A stretch of DNA of 64,000 bases from DASXUG01 sp036504995 (GCA_036504995.1 DASXUG010000008.1:434001-498000), one strand, 5' to 3'; counted from the stretch's first letter, positions 8,673 through 19,428 are shown. Program-made: numbers and translations. Notes: a model not told the origin generated them from the letters alone.

Positions 8673-8984
8673 TTGGAACTTATTTTACTGATCGCCATTT
8701 GCATCATCGCTTGGTTCTGGCTCGATTCCCTTGCTGCACGTGACGCCGCCGTCGCTAAAGGTCATGACCTTGTACAACGTACCAACTTACAATTATTAGA
8801 CGAAACGGTTTCATGTACTCGCCTGAGAATAGGCCGCAATGGCCGAGGTCACGTGCAATTTTTACGTACGTTTGAATTTGAAGTCAGTGCAAATGGGGCA
8901 GATCGTATGTACTGTACGTTGGTGTTATTGGGCAAAGAGCTGCAATCTTGGTATATCCCACCCTATTTGCAAGCGGTCAATTAG
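8673..8984 (+). CDS. DUF3301 family small membrane-anchored protein
   Basis: A 103-residue protein with one N-terminal membrane helix (about residues 2-16, ending WFWLDS) followed by a short soluble domain with the DUF3301 pattern: AKGHDL, then a basic CTRLRIGRNGRG stretch and an aromatic FEFEVSANG strand. The function of this family is not known to me. The start is the TTG at 8673, since an ATG start would lose the membrane helix. It overlaps the convergent gene by 4 bp, the two stop codons sharing TTAG. Confidence 0.75.
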   Translation: MELILLIAICIIAWFWLDSLAARDAAVAKGHDLVQRTNLQLLDETVSCTRLRIGRNGRGHVQFLRTFEFEVSANGADRMYCTLVLLGKELQSWYIPPYLQAVN

Positions 8985-9547
8985 CTATTAGCAAATGCCT
9001 CGCACAACATACTCAACATCGCGCCAAACACGGGTATTAAGTCATCCATGTCAAAAGGTGAGCTTTCGTCTGTGCCTGCAATGATAAAAGCGATGACAGA
9101 TTTATCTAAGTCTTCTCGATAATTTTCCCAATGCTCAGCATCTGCATTACCTATCAAGTTAAATTTGCGTATCCCTGACTCTACAATATCCGCCAACTCC
9201 TCAGCACTCAGTTCTGCAAAAATTGATTTTGCGATAATGACTGAAGTTTTTTCAAGGTCATTGTCATTTACTCGGCTAGCATCTGTATTGGCTAAGGGCA
9301 TATTTAAATAAGCATGCACCAGCAGAGCAAACGCTTGATATACACTTAACATATCAAAATTTTCAATACGCTCATCCACAGGTGAGCGCTCTGCCTGTTG
9401 GATAGCCTTAAATGTCAAATAGCAAGCAAGATAATTGGTCGCATCGTTCACATCGTAAGACTGCAAATCAGTACTGATATTGGGATTGGTTTCAGACAAG
9501 CACAGTGCATATAGCAGTTGAACACGTTGGGCGTAGGTGGTTTCCAC
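8981..9547 (-). CDS. Acidic cytoplasmic protein of unknown function (188 aa)
   Basis: I do not recognise a family. The start is a GTG at 9547 with AAGGA a few bases upstream. The protein is acidic (clusters such as NDNDLEK, SAEELADIVE, FDMDDLIPVF), has no signal peptide or clear membrane segment, and looks largely helical. It lies downstream of the ABC-F gene on the same strand with a 52-bp gap reading in the same direction after it, so it may share that transcript. Overlapping stop codons with the DUF3301 gene suggest a compact, real gene. Confidence 0.7.
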   Translation of the reverse strand: METTYAQRVQLLYALCLSETNPNISTDLQSYDVNDATNYLACYLTFKAIQQAERSPVDERIENFDMLSVYQAFALLVHAYLNMPLANTDASRVNDNDLEKTSVIIAKSIFAELSAEELADIVESGIRKFNLIGNADAEHWENYREDLDKSVIAFIIAGTDESSPFDMDDLIPVFGAMLSMLCEAFANS

Positions 9548-9599
9548 AAAAATCCTTAACTAAAGTTGTTTGTACTATGTTGCTTTTGATTACTATTAA

Positions 9600-11501
9600 T
9601 TATAACTGCGGCAAAGCCTCAAGTTGATCTTGTAAAACTAACCAACGCTCTTCAGCCTGTTCAATTGTTTGGTTAATGGCTGCCTGCGCTTTAAGCAAGG
9701 TTTGTAACTCGACTTTATTCGCTGGCTCATAAATATCGGGGCTAGTCAGACGCGCGTCGTATTGCTGCTTTTCGGCACTCCATTTCGCCAACTGTGATTC
9801 TAGCTGCTCAGACTCTTTCAATAAAGGGCGGCGCTCAGCAAGCCTTGATTGACGGTCGGCCTTGCTTTGCGCACGTTCAATTTTATTAGTTGACTCTGGA
9901 GTAGCGCTTTGCACTTGGGCTTTTTCTTGCAAACGTTGTTGGTCTAGCCAAGTTTTGTAGTCATCAATATCGCCCTCAAAAACCTCGGCCTTACCATCTG
10001 CTACCAACACAAACTTTTCAGAAGTTGCACGCAATAAAGCCCTATCATGCGAAACTAAAATCACACCACCTTGATAATCTTGCAAGGCTACGGTGAGCGC
10101 ATGGCGCATTTCCAAATCTAAATGGTTGGTAGGCTCATCAAGTAGCAACAGGTTTGGGCGTTGCCAGATGAGCAACGCCAAGGCTAAACGTGATTTTTCG
10201 CCCCCTGAAAAACTGGCACATGGTGTGGTTGCCATTTCTCCTGCAAAATCGAAACCGCCTAAATAGTTGCGATGCTCTTGCTCGCGTGTCAAAGGGTCCA
10301 ACTTCAGCATGTGTTGCAAAGGTGATTCTTCTGGCCGTAATTGCTCTAGTTGGTGCTGCGCAAAATAGCCAATTTTTAAATCTTTACCTTCCACTCGTTT
10401 GCCGTTCAACATCGTCAACTCGTTGGCGAGCAATTTAATCAAAGTTGATTTACCCGCACCATTACGGCCTAACAAGCCTATGCGCTCACCTGGTCTAATC
10501 GTCAGCTGTACTTTATTTAAGATTATTTTATCCGCATAGCCTACGCTAGCATCATCCAACACCAGAAGAGGATCAGGGGCTGAAATAGGCGCTCTAAAAC
10601 TAAAATCAAATGGCGAATCAATATGCGCAGCGGAGATCATCTCCATACGCTCCAGCGCCTTAATGCGACTCTGCGCTTGCCGAGCTTTAGTGGCCTTCGC
10701 CCGAAAACGTTCAATATAACTCTGCAAGTGTGACACGTTTCGCTGCTGACGCTCGTACATGGATTGCTGTTGCGCCAACCGTTCCGCGCGTTGACGCTCA
10801 AAATCCGAGTAGCCGCCTTTATACAAAATTAGCTTTTGCTGTTCTATGTGCGCAATGTGATTAACAATGGCATCTAAAAAGTCACGATCATGCGAAATCA
10901 GCACCAAAGTACCACGATACTCTTGCAACCAAGTCTCTAGCCACATGACTGCATCTAAATCCAAATGGTTGGTAGGTTCATCCAGTAATAACAAATCAGA
11001 ACGACACATAAGCGCTCTTGCCAAATTCAAACGGACACGCCAGCCACCTGAAAAGTCAGACACTGGCCTAGTTAAATCTGCATTGCTAAAACCTAGACCG
11101 CTCAATAACTCAGCCGCCCTCGCCTTCGCTGAATAACCTTCTATCTCTCCTAAGCGTGCATGGAGTTCACCTATCTTTTCCCCTTGATGCTTTGCTTCGG
11201 CTTCAACTAACGCTGCCTCGATGGCGCGCAATTCTTGATCACCATCTAGCACGAAAGACAATGCAGCATCTGCCAAAGCAGGAGTGTCTTGTGCCACATG
11301 GGCAATCACCCAGTTAGGTGGCATTTCTAAATCACCACTTTCAATGGCCAGTTCTCCGCGCAACATAGCGAATAAACTAGATTTGCCTGCCCCGTTAGCG
11401 CCTGTCAAACCTACTTTGTGTCCTGGGTGTAACTGAAACGAAGCGCCCTCAATAAGCACTTTAACGCCACGTGCTAAATTTACATTTTTAAACTGAATCA
11501 A
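9600..11501 (-). CDS. ABC-F family ATPase (YheS-like)
   Basis: A soluble ABC-F protein with two ATPase domains and no membrane domain; such proteins act on the ribosome, easing stalled or inhibited translation. Seen: first Walker A TGANGAGKSS (about 34-42), signature DFSGGWRVRLNLARAL (about 150-165), Walker B LLLLDEPTNHLDLDAV; a basic helical linker (about 235-310); second Walker A GRNGAGKST (about 345), signature FSGGEKSRLALALL and Walker B; then a long C-terminal coiled coil (about 525-633). Length (633 aa) and the N-terminal MIQFKNVNLARG fit YheS best; Uup is the alternative. The start is a TTG at 11501 with GAGG upstream. Confidence 0.9.
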   Translation of the reverse strand: MIQFKNVNLARGVKVLIEGASFQLHPGHKVGLTGANGAGKSSLFAMLRGELAIESGDLEMPPNWVIAHVAQDTPALADAALSFVLDGDQELRAIEAALVEAEAKHQGEKIGELHARLGEIEGYSAKARAAELLSGLGFSNADLTRPVSDFSGGWRVRLNLARALMCRSDLLLLDEPTNHLDLDAVMWLETWLQEYRGTLVLISHDRDFLDAIVNHIAHIEQQKLILYKGGYSDFERQRAERLAQQQSMYERQQRNVSHLQSYIERFRAKATKARQAQSRIKALERMEMISAAHIDSPFDFSFRAPISAPDPLLVLDDASVGYADKIILNKVQLTIRPGERIGLLGRNGAGKSTLIKLLANELTMLNGKRVEGKDLKIGYFAQHQLEQLRPEESPLQHMLKLDPLTREQEHRNYLGGFDFAGEMATTPCASFSGGEKSRLALALLIWQRPNLLLLDEPTNHLDLEMRHALTVALQDYQGGVILVSHDRALLRATSEKFVLVADGKAEVFEGDIDDYKTWLDQQRLQEKAQVQSATPESTNKIERAQSKADRQSRLAERRPLLKESEQLESQLAKWSAEKQQYDARLTSPDIYEPANKVELQTLLKAQAAINQTIEQAEERWLVLQDQLEALPQL

Positions 11502-11818
11502 ACTTGCCTCTCAAACTAAATGCGGATGCAATGGTCATAACCGAGTAAAATACTATATTACGCATCAAGGGCGTCATTTTAATGCAATGCTTAGAAAGCA
11601 TTTACTTTTCTTTACACAAATATCGTTGACCTAGTCATCGCCAAATGAAATACTAATTTTTAGGTAATAAAGACAGCCAATGCAGTTAGCGACCCTTCAT
11701 CACAATAAAAACCGTTTATTGATAGTAGAATCAATATCAGAAATGATAGACAGGCACGTGTATAGATTGTGCTTAAGAAATCTCTATCGAACTCCAGCTA
11801 AGTAGTAATCAAAAACTT
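11502..11818. other. Gene-free divergent spacer between the ABC-F gene and yhdP
   Basis: 317 bp with no convincing gene or RNA. One small hairpin, AATGCTT-AGA-AAGCATT (11586-11602), is followed by a T-rich stretch. Promoters for both flanking genes must lie here, but none stands out. Confidence 0.5.
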
Positions 11819-14800
11819 ATGGTTAAAAAATCTTTACTTTGGCTTTACCGAACATTGTTTATTACAGTGTCTGTGCTGCTAATTATTATTTCAGTCATTG
11901 TTTTGGGCTTGCGCTACATAATTATTCCCCATATTGAGGATTATAAAGATCAGCTCGCACAAAAATTAAGTTCAGCGTTACATCAGAAAGTTACCATTTC
12001 ACAGATGTCTACAAGTTGGAGTGGGATCAATCTGCAGCTTTCATTGCGAGGTGTGAGCATTTATGATGCTGAAAATCGCCCAGCTTTAACACTCGAGCAT
12101 ATTGAGACCAGCTTATCTTGGCTGAGCATCCCGCTGATGGAGCCGCATTTGGCTTCACTGGTTATTCACGAACCTATGCTGATTGTAAGGCGCGAAAAAA
12201 GTGGCGTACTCTATGTTGCGGGCATTGCTATGGGTGGGGCATCGAAACCTGAGTTTGCTAACTGGGCGCTACGCCAATCTAAAATTAGTATCGTCGATGC
12301 AAAAGTGCTATGGCAAGATGATTTTCGCGGTGCACCCCCACTGACATTCAACCAACTTAATCTTGTGATTTCAAACCCAGCCTGGGAAATGCTACGTAGT
12401 CACCATTACTTTGGATTGAAAGCAATTCCATCCGCTGGATCCTCATATCCAATTGATATACGTGGTGATGTCTTTGGCAATGATGTTGATGACACTAAAA
12501 GCTGGCATGGCACTATTTATAGCAAAGTAGAAGGCACAGATATTGCGGCATGGCGACCATGGATAGACTACCCCTTAAATTTGCGCCAAGGCTTTGGTGC
12601 CGCACAGATTTGGCTTACCTTTTCGGATAGTAAAGCAACGAGTGTGACCAGCGATGTTATTTTAAATAACGTCAAAACCCAGTTTTCTGAATCTGGTCAA
12701 GAAGCTACGCTCAATACGCTGACAGGTCGGCTAGAGTGGATTCAGCATAATGACGGGCAAGAGATACAGGCCAAGCATATTAAAATAACCACCAGCGATG
12801 GTCTCAATCTAAAAAATGGTGAATTTTCTCTACGCAACCAGCTGATTAAGGGCAGCACTTGGCAAACAGGCTTCGCCAAACTAGATGAAATGAATTTGGC
12901 TGATTTACGTACTTTTGCCAACTACTACCCGATTTCACAAGCTTATATGGAGAAACTCACCGCGATTTCACCAGTGGGTAAACTCAATAATATAGAAGCG
13001 ACATGGCATGGCAATCAAGCCACTCCGCAACAGTATTCGTTGCACAGCCAATTTTCAGATATTGGAACAACTGCCTACCAGGATGTTCCAGGGATTAGTC
13101 AAGTGTCTGGCGACATTAAGGCCAATGAAACAAGTGGTTCACTCAACATTCGTGCGCAAAAAACTACGCTCGATATGCAAGCCGTCATGCGTCAACCTAT
13201 CCCGATTGATCAGCTTAGTGCGCAAGTCAATTGGAAAAATGTACGAGGCAAACCTAGTGAAATTCGTGTCAGCAATTTTACTTTAGTGAACCCACATTTA
13301 GCGGGTACGCTCAATGCCAGTTATCTAAACAACGGCAAAAAAGGTGGATTTCTTGAGTTAAACGGTAAATTCGGTCAAGCCGACGCCAAAAATGTCTATT
13401 ACTACTACCCTAAAGTCATGGGTGATAATACTGTGCACTGGTTAACTACTGCCCTTCAAGCAGGGAAATTGGAAAATATCAATGTCACGATTAAAGGTAG
13501 CCTCGATGACTTCCCCTATGCAAATAATAAGAATGGCTTGTTTCGCGTCACCGCAGACGTGAAAGACGGAACCCTTGATTATGGTGTAGGCTGGCCAAAA
13601 ATTGAGGGGATGGGTTTAACCATGCTTTTCGAAGGCAAAAGCATGGAGTTGATTGCCAAAACTGGGCATTTGTTGGGTAATCAGATCACCAATACCAAAG
13701 CAACTATCCCAGACCTCACCAACCCTGACCCTATGCTCAACTTAACAGGTGAAACGCAAGGTCTAGTAAGTGAAGGGATCAAGTTCATCAACTCCAGCCC
13801 GCTCAATAAAATTATGCGCGGCTTTACCGATGACTTACGAACCACGGGCAACGGCAAACTTACCCTTGAAATGCATATGCCACTTGAGCATACAGACGAC
13901 ACCAAAATCAAAGGTAATTATGTTGTCAGCAATGGCAGTATGGCATCTGATAGCATTCCAGAACTCAGCAAGCTCAATGGTAAAATTGATTTTACTGAAA
14001 CAGCTCTGAATGCCCAAAACATCAGTACCTGGCTATATGCAGGCCCTGCTGTTTTCTCAGTTACCACCAACCCAGATCACACCATCAAAATTTCTGCGCG
14101 TGGCCATCTTGCAGATGCCGGCCTAAAGCAAGCTTTTCCAGATTTGTATACGGAATACCTCAGTGGCGCTAGTGATTGGTTTTGCACTATATCCATACTA
14201 GATAAGCAATCTGACATGACGATTCGTTCTGATTTGGTTGGCATGGCAAGCAGCTTGCCCTCGCCTCTTAAAAAAGCGGCTAATGAACCTATGACACTGA
14301 TCATTAGCAGAAAGAAAACTGGATCGGATCAAGAGATAACCAGAGTAAACCTAGGCAATATGATAGGGGCAAAATATCTTACTTTGCATCAAAACAAACA
14401 AAGCAAAATTGATCGGGGCGAAATCACATTTAACGCCAATCCAGAGCTACCAACACAAGCTGGCCTAGCGCTTCGTGGTAATTTGGACAACGTCGACTAT
14501 GATGATTGGCTTGAAGTCATATCAAAACCATCTGGCAGCGGTGATAGCGGCACAAGTGTTGTTCTGAATAGAATAGATTTAAGCGCCAATACCCTAGACG
14601 CGTTCAATCGCCGCCTCAACGCCGTAAAAATTAATGCAAAAGCCAACAATAATAATGATTGGGAATTGTCCATACAAAGCCAAGAAGTCACAGGTAACAT
14701 ACAATGGCAACATGCCAACAATGGCAAAGTCATTGCTCAGCTAAAAAATCTCACCGTGCCATTGGCAAAACCTAACAGCTCTAACGAGATTGAAAACACA

Positions 14801-15634
14801 ACAAAAAACTCAGCTACAAGCTATCCTGAACTTGATATTACGGCAGATAACTTTGAAATTAACCAAAAGAAATTGGGCCGCTTAGAACTTCAAGCTAAAG
14901 AGCAGAATGAAAACTGGAGTATTCAAAAGTTAAAGCTGATTAGCCCAGATAACACCCTCACTGCAACTGGGGACTGGTTTAACTGGAAACGCAATCCGAA
15001 CACCCTAATGACATTTCAATGGAACATCAGCGACTTAGGAAAAACGGTTGATAGGTTAGGTTCGCCAGATACAATTAAAGGTGGCGAGGGTGAGATTACA
15101 GGACAGCTCAAGTGGTCAGGCAGTCCTCATGAGTTTGATTTAGCAAAACTATCGGGTAATTTTCAGTTAGAAACAAAAAATGGGCAGTTTCTCAAAATTC
15201 AACCTGGTGTAGGTCGTCTATTTAGCGTACTCAGCCTACAAAATTTGCCTAGGCGCCTCACTTTAGATTTTAAAGATGTGTTCAACAGCGGCTTCGCTTT
15301 CGATAAAGTCAGCGCAACGGTCAACATTAATCGCGGCGTCATGAAAAGCGACAACTTCAAACTAGAAGGCCCAACAGCACGTGTAGAAATGCATGGCGAA
15401 ACAGACTTGCAAAAAACAACTCAACATCTTTTTGTAAAAGTAACGCCTTATATCAGTGACAGCCTCTCTCTCGCTGCCTTTGCTGGTGGCCCAGCAGTAG
15501 GCGCTGCAGCCTATATTGCACAAAAAATTCTGCAAGAGCCTCTGAATAAGCTAGCACAGGATGAATACGAGATTGTCGGCACTTGGGATAATCCCAAGGA
15601 GGTCGCTGAGAATGAAACGAAATCACAAAAATAG
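11819..15634 (+). CDS. yhdP: YhdP family AsmA-like envelope protein
   Basis: A 1271-residue inner-membrane-anchored protein. One N-terminal transmembrane helix (about 10-38) is followed by a very long periplasmic region, rich in beta-strand, in the pattern of the DUF3971/AsmA-2 families. YhdP, TamB and YdbH are known to be needed for phospholipid transport to the outer membrane; this role is by family. Near the C terminus are the conserved segments GVGRLFSVLSLQNLPRR and AAAYIAQKILQEPL, typical of YhdP. The start is ATG at 11819, and length and N terminus match the family. It is monocistronic and convergent with the O-antigen-ligase-like gene. Confidence 0.9.
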   Translation: MVKKSLLWLYRTLFITVSVLLIIISVIVLGLRYIIIPHIEDYKDQLAQKLSSALHQKVTISQMSTSWSGINLQLSLRGVSIYDAENRPALTLEHIETSLSWLSIPLMEPHLASLVIHEPMLIVRREKSGVLYVAGIAMGGASKPEFANWALRQSKISIVDAKVLWQDDFRGAPPLTFNQLNLVISNPAWEMLRSHHYFGLKAIPSAGSSYPIDIRGDVFGNDVDDTKSWHGTIYSKVEGTDIAAWRPWIDYPLNLRQGFGAAQIWLTFSDSKATSVTSDVILNNVKTQFSESGQEATLNTLTGRLEWIQHNDGQEIQAKHIKITTSDGLNLKNGEFSLRNQLIKGSTWQTGFAKLDEMNLADLRTFANYYPISQAYMEKLTAISPVGKLNNIEATWHGNQATPQQYSLHSQFSDIGTTAYQDVPGISQVSGDIKANETSGSLNIRAQKTTLDMQAVMRQPIPIDQLSAQVNWKNVRGKPSEIRVSNFTLVNPHLAGTLNASYLNNGKKGGFLELNGKFGQADAKNVYYYYPKVMGDNTVHWLTTALQAGKLENINVTIKGSLDDFPYANNKNGLFRVTADVKDGTLDYGVGWPKIEGMGLTMLFEGKSMELIAKTGHLLGNQITNTKATIPDLTNPDPMLNLTGETQGLVSEGIKFINSSPLNKIMRGFTDDLRTTGNGKLTLEMHMPLEHTDDTKIKGNYVVSNGSMASDSIPELSKLNGKIDFTETALNAQNISTWLYAGPAVFSVTTNPDHTIKISARGHLADAGLKQAFPDLYTEYLSGASDWFCTISILDKQSDMTIRSDLVGMASSLPSPLKKAANEPMTLIISRKKTGSDQEITRVNLGNMIGAKYLTLHQNKQSKIDRGEITFNANPELPTQAGLALRGNLDNVDYDDWLEVISKPSGSGDSGTSVVLNRIDLSANTLDAFNRRLNAVKINAKANNNNDWELSIQSQEVTGNIQWQHANNGKVIAQLKNLTVPLAKPNSSNEIENTTKNSATSYPELDITADNFEINQKKLGRLELQAKEQNENWSIQKLKLISPDNTLTATGDWFNWKRNPNTLMTFQWNISDLGKTVDRLGSPDTIKGGEGEITGQLKWSGSPHEFDLAKLSGNFQLETKNGQFLKIQPGVGRLFSVLSLQNLPRRLTLDFKDVFNSGFAFDKVSATVNINRGVMKSDNFKLEGPTARVEMHGETDLQKTTQHLFVKVTPYISDSLSLAAFAGGPAVGAAAYIAQKILQEPLNKLAQDEYEIVGTWDNPKEVAENETKSQK

Positions 15635-15714
15635 CTAATACAGTTAGAACCTAGCGCATATTCGTATCAATACAAATACTTATAAATTGTAATTGTCTAG
15701 TGTGATATAACCTT

Positions 15715-17217
15715 TTAAGTAACGCGATTTTGAGCACGACTCATTATATTTTCTCTTCTGACTATTTCTGCGTATGCCGCCCCTATCCCAGCAATTGCAA
15801 AATTAAAGCTAGGAACAACAAGGATATAGCTAACCGTTGTAATAGTAAAAAGTATAGAAATCAAGCTAGCTAGCACACAGCGCCCAATGTAGTAAGTTTC
15901 TCCATTTTTATCTTTCAGTCGTTTCATATTGGCATAAATTGCATACACAATAGAGAGGAATGTCGAAATGAAAAGCCCTGCTCCTACATATCCGTAATTT
16001 AACGCCATACCAATATAGGTATTCACAATATCAATGATACCTTCACCTTGTATCATCGCTTGCATTTCAGGCGTTTCCATAAAGGTAACCGAACCAAAAA
16101 ATGGATAGTGACCAATAACAATCATCGAGTTTGTAAACAATCTTTGTCGATACTCAACATTTTCCGCTTCAGTAGTCCCAAGAAAAGGTAGCATGTTGTA
16201 GTATTTTTCCGCACCAGGAATCACTGCTAAAGCACCAATCACTAACAGTAAAATAGTTAATAGATAAACAACTCGCTTGGCTGGTTTGTCGCCTGTTAAT
16301 GAGAAAATAGACCCAAAAAATACAGCCCCTAGCCAAGGGCCTCTAGAACCAGACGCAAATAATGCCGCTAGTATGGTAAACATGCCAACTTTATGAAAGC
16401 GCTTATTTTTAACTGTATTGCTAACCACCAAAAATGCACCCAAGCTTGCTGCTAATACTAAGCCAAAAACAATAGGATGCCCCAAGGATGATAGTGCCCG
16501 CATCGATCCACCGCGAGACATATACTCACCAAAACGATGAGATCCCAAAACATCAGGAAGTGCAAAAAACATTGACCAATGCTTGACCCATTCAAATAAA
16601 CCGATCAATGCAGCGATAAAAGTAACGATAGTAAGTATGGTAAAAGCGCGCTTGATATCATCCATACTTTTCACTACCCTACTGGCAAAGTAATAAGGCA
16701 AAAACATATCAAGAAAAAAAGTACTGAAACCACGTCTTAAAGCATCAGTAAATGTAGTGCCCCTAATTTCTAAAAATGTCGCAAGTAAAATGAATAAAAT
16801 GAGAAATTTATCTGAATGCAGCTTCCCCAGCGGTATTGAATTTGTAGCTCTAGAGGCTACAAAAAATGGCAAAAGAAGCGCTAAAGCCAACAGCCTAGGA
16901 TGATCAAGTGCGAAAAAATGATCCATAATCCCCAAGCCTGGTAAGTCTAAGCCCATGGGAGGAACAATAAACAGTAAGAGAAAGTATAGTGACAGCTTAT
17001 GCTCTCGCTTGCTCATATGGTAAACATAAAAGCCAGCGACTATGGTGTAGAGCCAATAATTATTAGCAAAAAATGCAATCGCTAAGACGGTAAACCAAAT
17101 CGTACGAAAATGCTTAAATTGCACCGCATCAAAATCATTTTTTAGGACTTTCCAACAAAAATGAAAAACAATTGATGCAAAAACGACGATGATGATAAAA
17201 GCTTTTAAACTTTCCAA
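15715..17217 (-). CDS. O-antigen ligase / polymerase-like polytopic membrane protein
   Basis: A 500-residue protein with about 12 hydrophobic segments and a long periplasmic loop (about residues 300-400) that carries RQRLFTNSM and IGHYPFFG, the layout of the Wzy_C/O-antigen ligase superfamily. Members join or polymerise lipid-linked sugars at the periplasmic face of the inner membrane. SRGPWLGAV (about residue 290) is the conserved Arg region preceding the loop. The start is TTG at 17217, with AAGAG upstream. Nearby EPS glycosyltransferases and PrsT suggest an exopolysaccharide role, but LPS ligation is equally possible from sequence alone. Confidence 0.8.
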   Translation of the reverse strand: MESLKAFIIIVVFASIVFHFCWKVLKNDFDAVQFKHFRTIWFTVLAIAFFANNYWLYTIVAGFYVYHMSKREHKLSLYFLLLFIVPPMGLDLPGLGIMDHFFALDHPRLLALALLLPFFVASRATNSIPLGKLHSDKFLILFILLATFLEIRGTTFTDALRRGFSTFFLDMFLPYYFASRVVKSMDDIKRAFTILTIVTFIAALIGLFEWVKHWSMFFALPDVLGSHRFGEYMSRGGSMRALSSLGHPIVFGLVLAASLGAFLVVSNTVKNKRFHKVGMFTILAALFASGSRGPWLGAVFFGSIFSLTGDKPAKRVVYLLTILLLVIGALAVIPGAEKYYNMLPFLGTTEAENVEYRQRLFTNSMIVIGHYPFFGSVTFMETPEMQAMIQGEGIIDIVNTYIGMALNYGYVGAGLFISTFLSIVYAIYANMKRLKDKNGETYYIGRCVLASLISILFTITTVSYILVVPSFNFAIAGIGAAYAEIVRRENIMSRAQNRVT

Positions 17218-17494
17218 TATAAAACTCTTTTTTGAAAAAATATTTAAGGTCGATAAGCATCAATCTAGTCGCATTATCACTCACTAATTCTATACAGCTA
17301 TAACAACTCAAGTTCTAATAAGAATGTAAAGCATTAATCGCCGTTAATTGAAGTTCCCCTCAGCTTAAACGTGCTATCAAACCCATCTCTGTGGTATATT
17401 CTCGACCTGATTATTACATTTAACATCTAATAAGAATAGACTTTTAAAAAGCTTATTAAAAAAACTATTTAGAAAATAAGAAAGATCACTTGTT

Positions 17495-19399
17495 ATGCTG
17501 GAATTTATTCGTAAACTTACACAAGGCTGGATAGCTAAGGTCATTTTAATATTAGTCACCATTCCATTCTTGTTATTTGGCATTGATGCCTACTTGCGCG
17601 AAGCTGGAAGCACAGCAGCCATTGCCAAAGTTGATGGCACAGAAATCAGCATTCAAGAGTTTTCAAATGCCGTTCAAAATTTCCGTAACAAGCTTCAATC
17701 AGAAGGTCAAAAAGACCTATCCATATTAGAAAAACCCGAAGTTAAACAATCTATTTTGGATCGCTTAATCACAACTCATCTGCTTAACGATGAAATTAAA
17801 GCAGCTAAATTTAAAATTAGTAACGACCAGTTGAGTAAATATATTGTGAATCTGCCAGAGTTTCAAGATAAAGGTCAGTTTTCACAAGAGGTGTATGACA
17901 AACTTTTAATGCAAAATCATTTAACACCCTCGCAATTTGAAAGTCGCATGCGTAATGATCTGCTAAATCAACAAATTCGAGATGGCTTGGCTAGTGTTGT
18001 GTATCTACCAAAATCATTGGCCGAAAACACGCTCAGAACAGAACATCAGCAACGTGAAGTGAGTGTTGCTGAAATTAAAGCAGCAGACTATGTTGCGCAA
18101 GCGAAAGTAGACCCAGCTGAAGTCAAAGCCTACTACGAGCAACACAAGGAAAGCTTTAAAGTACCTGAGCAAGTAAAACTTGAATTTACAATGCTTTCAG
18201 CAAATACACTTATCCCGCAAATGCAGGTGTCTGAAGAAGAGTCAAAAAAATTCTATACTGACAATGGGTCAAAATTCCAAGGTGATGAACAACGCCATGC
18301 TAGTCATATTTTAATTAGCTTCGGTACTAACCCAACCCCTCAAGCCAAGGAAGAAGCCAAGAAGAAAGCTGAACAAGTGCTTGCGGAGGTTAAAAAATCG
18401 CCGGGGAAATTTGCAGAGCTTGCTAAGAAATACTCTCAAGACACTGGCTCAGCAGTCAAAGGTGGCGAGCTGGACCCATTCCGTCATGATGGCACCATGG
18501 TAAAGCCGTTTGAAGATGCTGTATTTGCCATGAAACCAAATGAAATCAGCGGACTGGTGGAGTCTTCTTTTGGCTACCACATCATTAAGCTGCTAGATGT
18601 TAGTGGTCAAGCTCAAGGCTATAACGAACTCAAACCACAGATTCGAGCAGAGCTCATGTATCAAAAAGCGTTATCGAAGTTCACAGAACAAGCGGAAAAC
18701 TTCAGCAACATGGTCTACGAGCAATCTGGTAGTTTAAAACCCGCTGCTGACGCATTTGGTCTGCAGGTGCAAAAAACTGATTGGCTGAGTCGTGCCGATG
18801 GTGCAAAATTCTTTAAGAACGATAAATTAATGAATATGGTATTTACCGATGAGGTTCTAAAAGATAAACGCAATACTGAAGCTGTTGAGGTTTCAAACAA
18901 CACCTTGGTATCCGCCCGCGTTGTTGATTACAAACCCTCTGCACCACGCAGCTTTGATGAAGTGAAGGCTGGCATAGAAGAATTATTAAAACTTGAACAA
19001 GCAAGTAAGATCGCTATAGAAAAAGGTTCTGCGGCCCTATCTAACCTTAAAAGTGGTAAAGAGGCTATAGGTTTGGACTGGATACCATCAGTAACGGTAG
19101 ACAGAAAAAATGCACAAGGTCTGACCGATCTCACCATGTCACAAGTATTTAAAATAGATTCTTCTAAATTGCCAGCTTATGCGGGTATTACTGACCCGAA
19201 AAAGGGTTACTTGCTGATAAAAGTAAGTAAAGTAAGTGATATGTTAGCCGCTGATGAGGAAACAAAAAAAGCGGCTAATGCCGATCTAAAAGTAGCGCTG
19301 GCCACCGAGTATATTGATGCATATGTTAAAACGTTGCGTGCTAAAACTAAGGTTACAGTGAATCAAACCTTATTACAGTCAAGTACAGCTTCAAACTAA
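17495..19399 (+). CDS. ppiD: Periplasmic folding chaperone/peptidyl-prolyl isomerase PpiD
   Basis: A 634-residue protein anchored by one N-terminal membrane helix (about 14-30, in IAKVILILVTIPFLLFGI), with a SurA-like N-terminal chaperone region and a parvulin domain at about 265-368 (RHASHILISFG at its start, FGYHIIKL at its end). The rest is a helical periplasmic scaffold. PpiD helps newly exported proteins fold as they leave the Sec translocon. The start is ATG at 17495; the opening MLEFIRKLTQGW is typical. PpiD is often found after hupB or lon; here it stands next to glycosyltransferase genes instead. Confidence 0.93.
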   Translation: MLEFIRKLTQGWIAKVILILVTIPFLLFGIDAYLREAGSTAAIAKVDGTEISIQEFSNAVQNFRNKLQSEGQKDLSILEKPEVKQSILDRLITTHLLNDEIKAAKFKISNDQLSKYIVNLPEFQDKGQFSQEVYDKLLMQNHLTPSQFESRMRNDLLNQQIRDGLASVVYLPKSLAENTLRTEHQQREVSVAEIKAADYVAQAKVDPAEVKAYYEQHKESFKVPEQVKLEFTMLSANTLIPQMQVSEEESKKFYTDNGSKFQGDEQRHASHILISFGTNPTPQAKEEAKKKAEQVLAEVKKSPGKFAELAKKYSQDTGSAVKGGELDPFRHDGTMVKPFEDAVFAMKPNEISGLVESSFGYHIIKLLDVSGQAQGYNELKPQIRAELMYQKALSKFTEQAENFSNMVYEQSGSLKPAADAFGLQVQKTDWLSRADGAKFFKNDKLMNMVFTDEVLKDKRNTEAVEVSNNTLVSARVVDYKPSAPRSFDEVKAGIEELLKLEQASKIAIEKGSAALSNLKSGKEAIGLDWIPSVTVDRKNAQGLTDLTMSQVFKIDSSKLPAYAGITDPKKGYLLIKVSKVSDMLAADEETKKAANADLKVALATEYIDAYVKTLRAKTKVTVNQTLLQSSTASN

Positions 19400-19428
19400 A
19401 TTCAAATCAAATATCATAAAAATAACAC

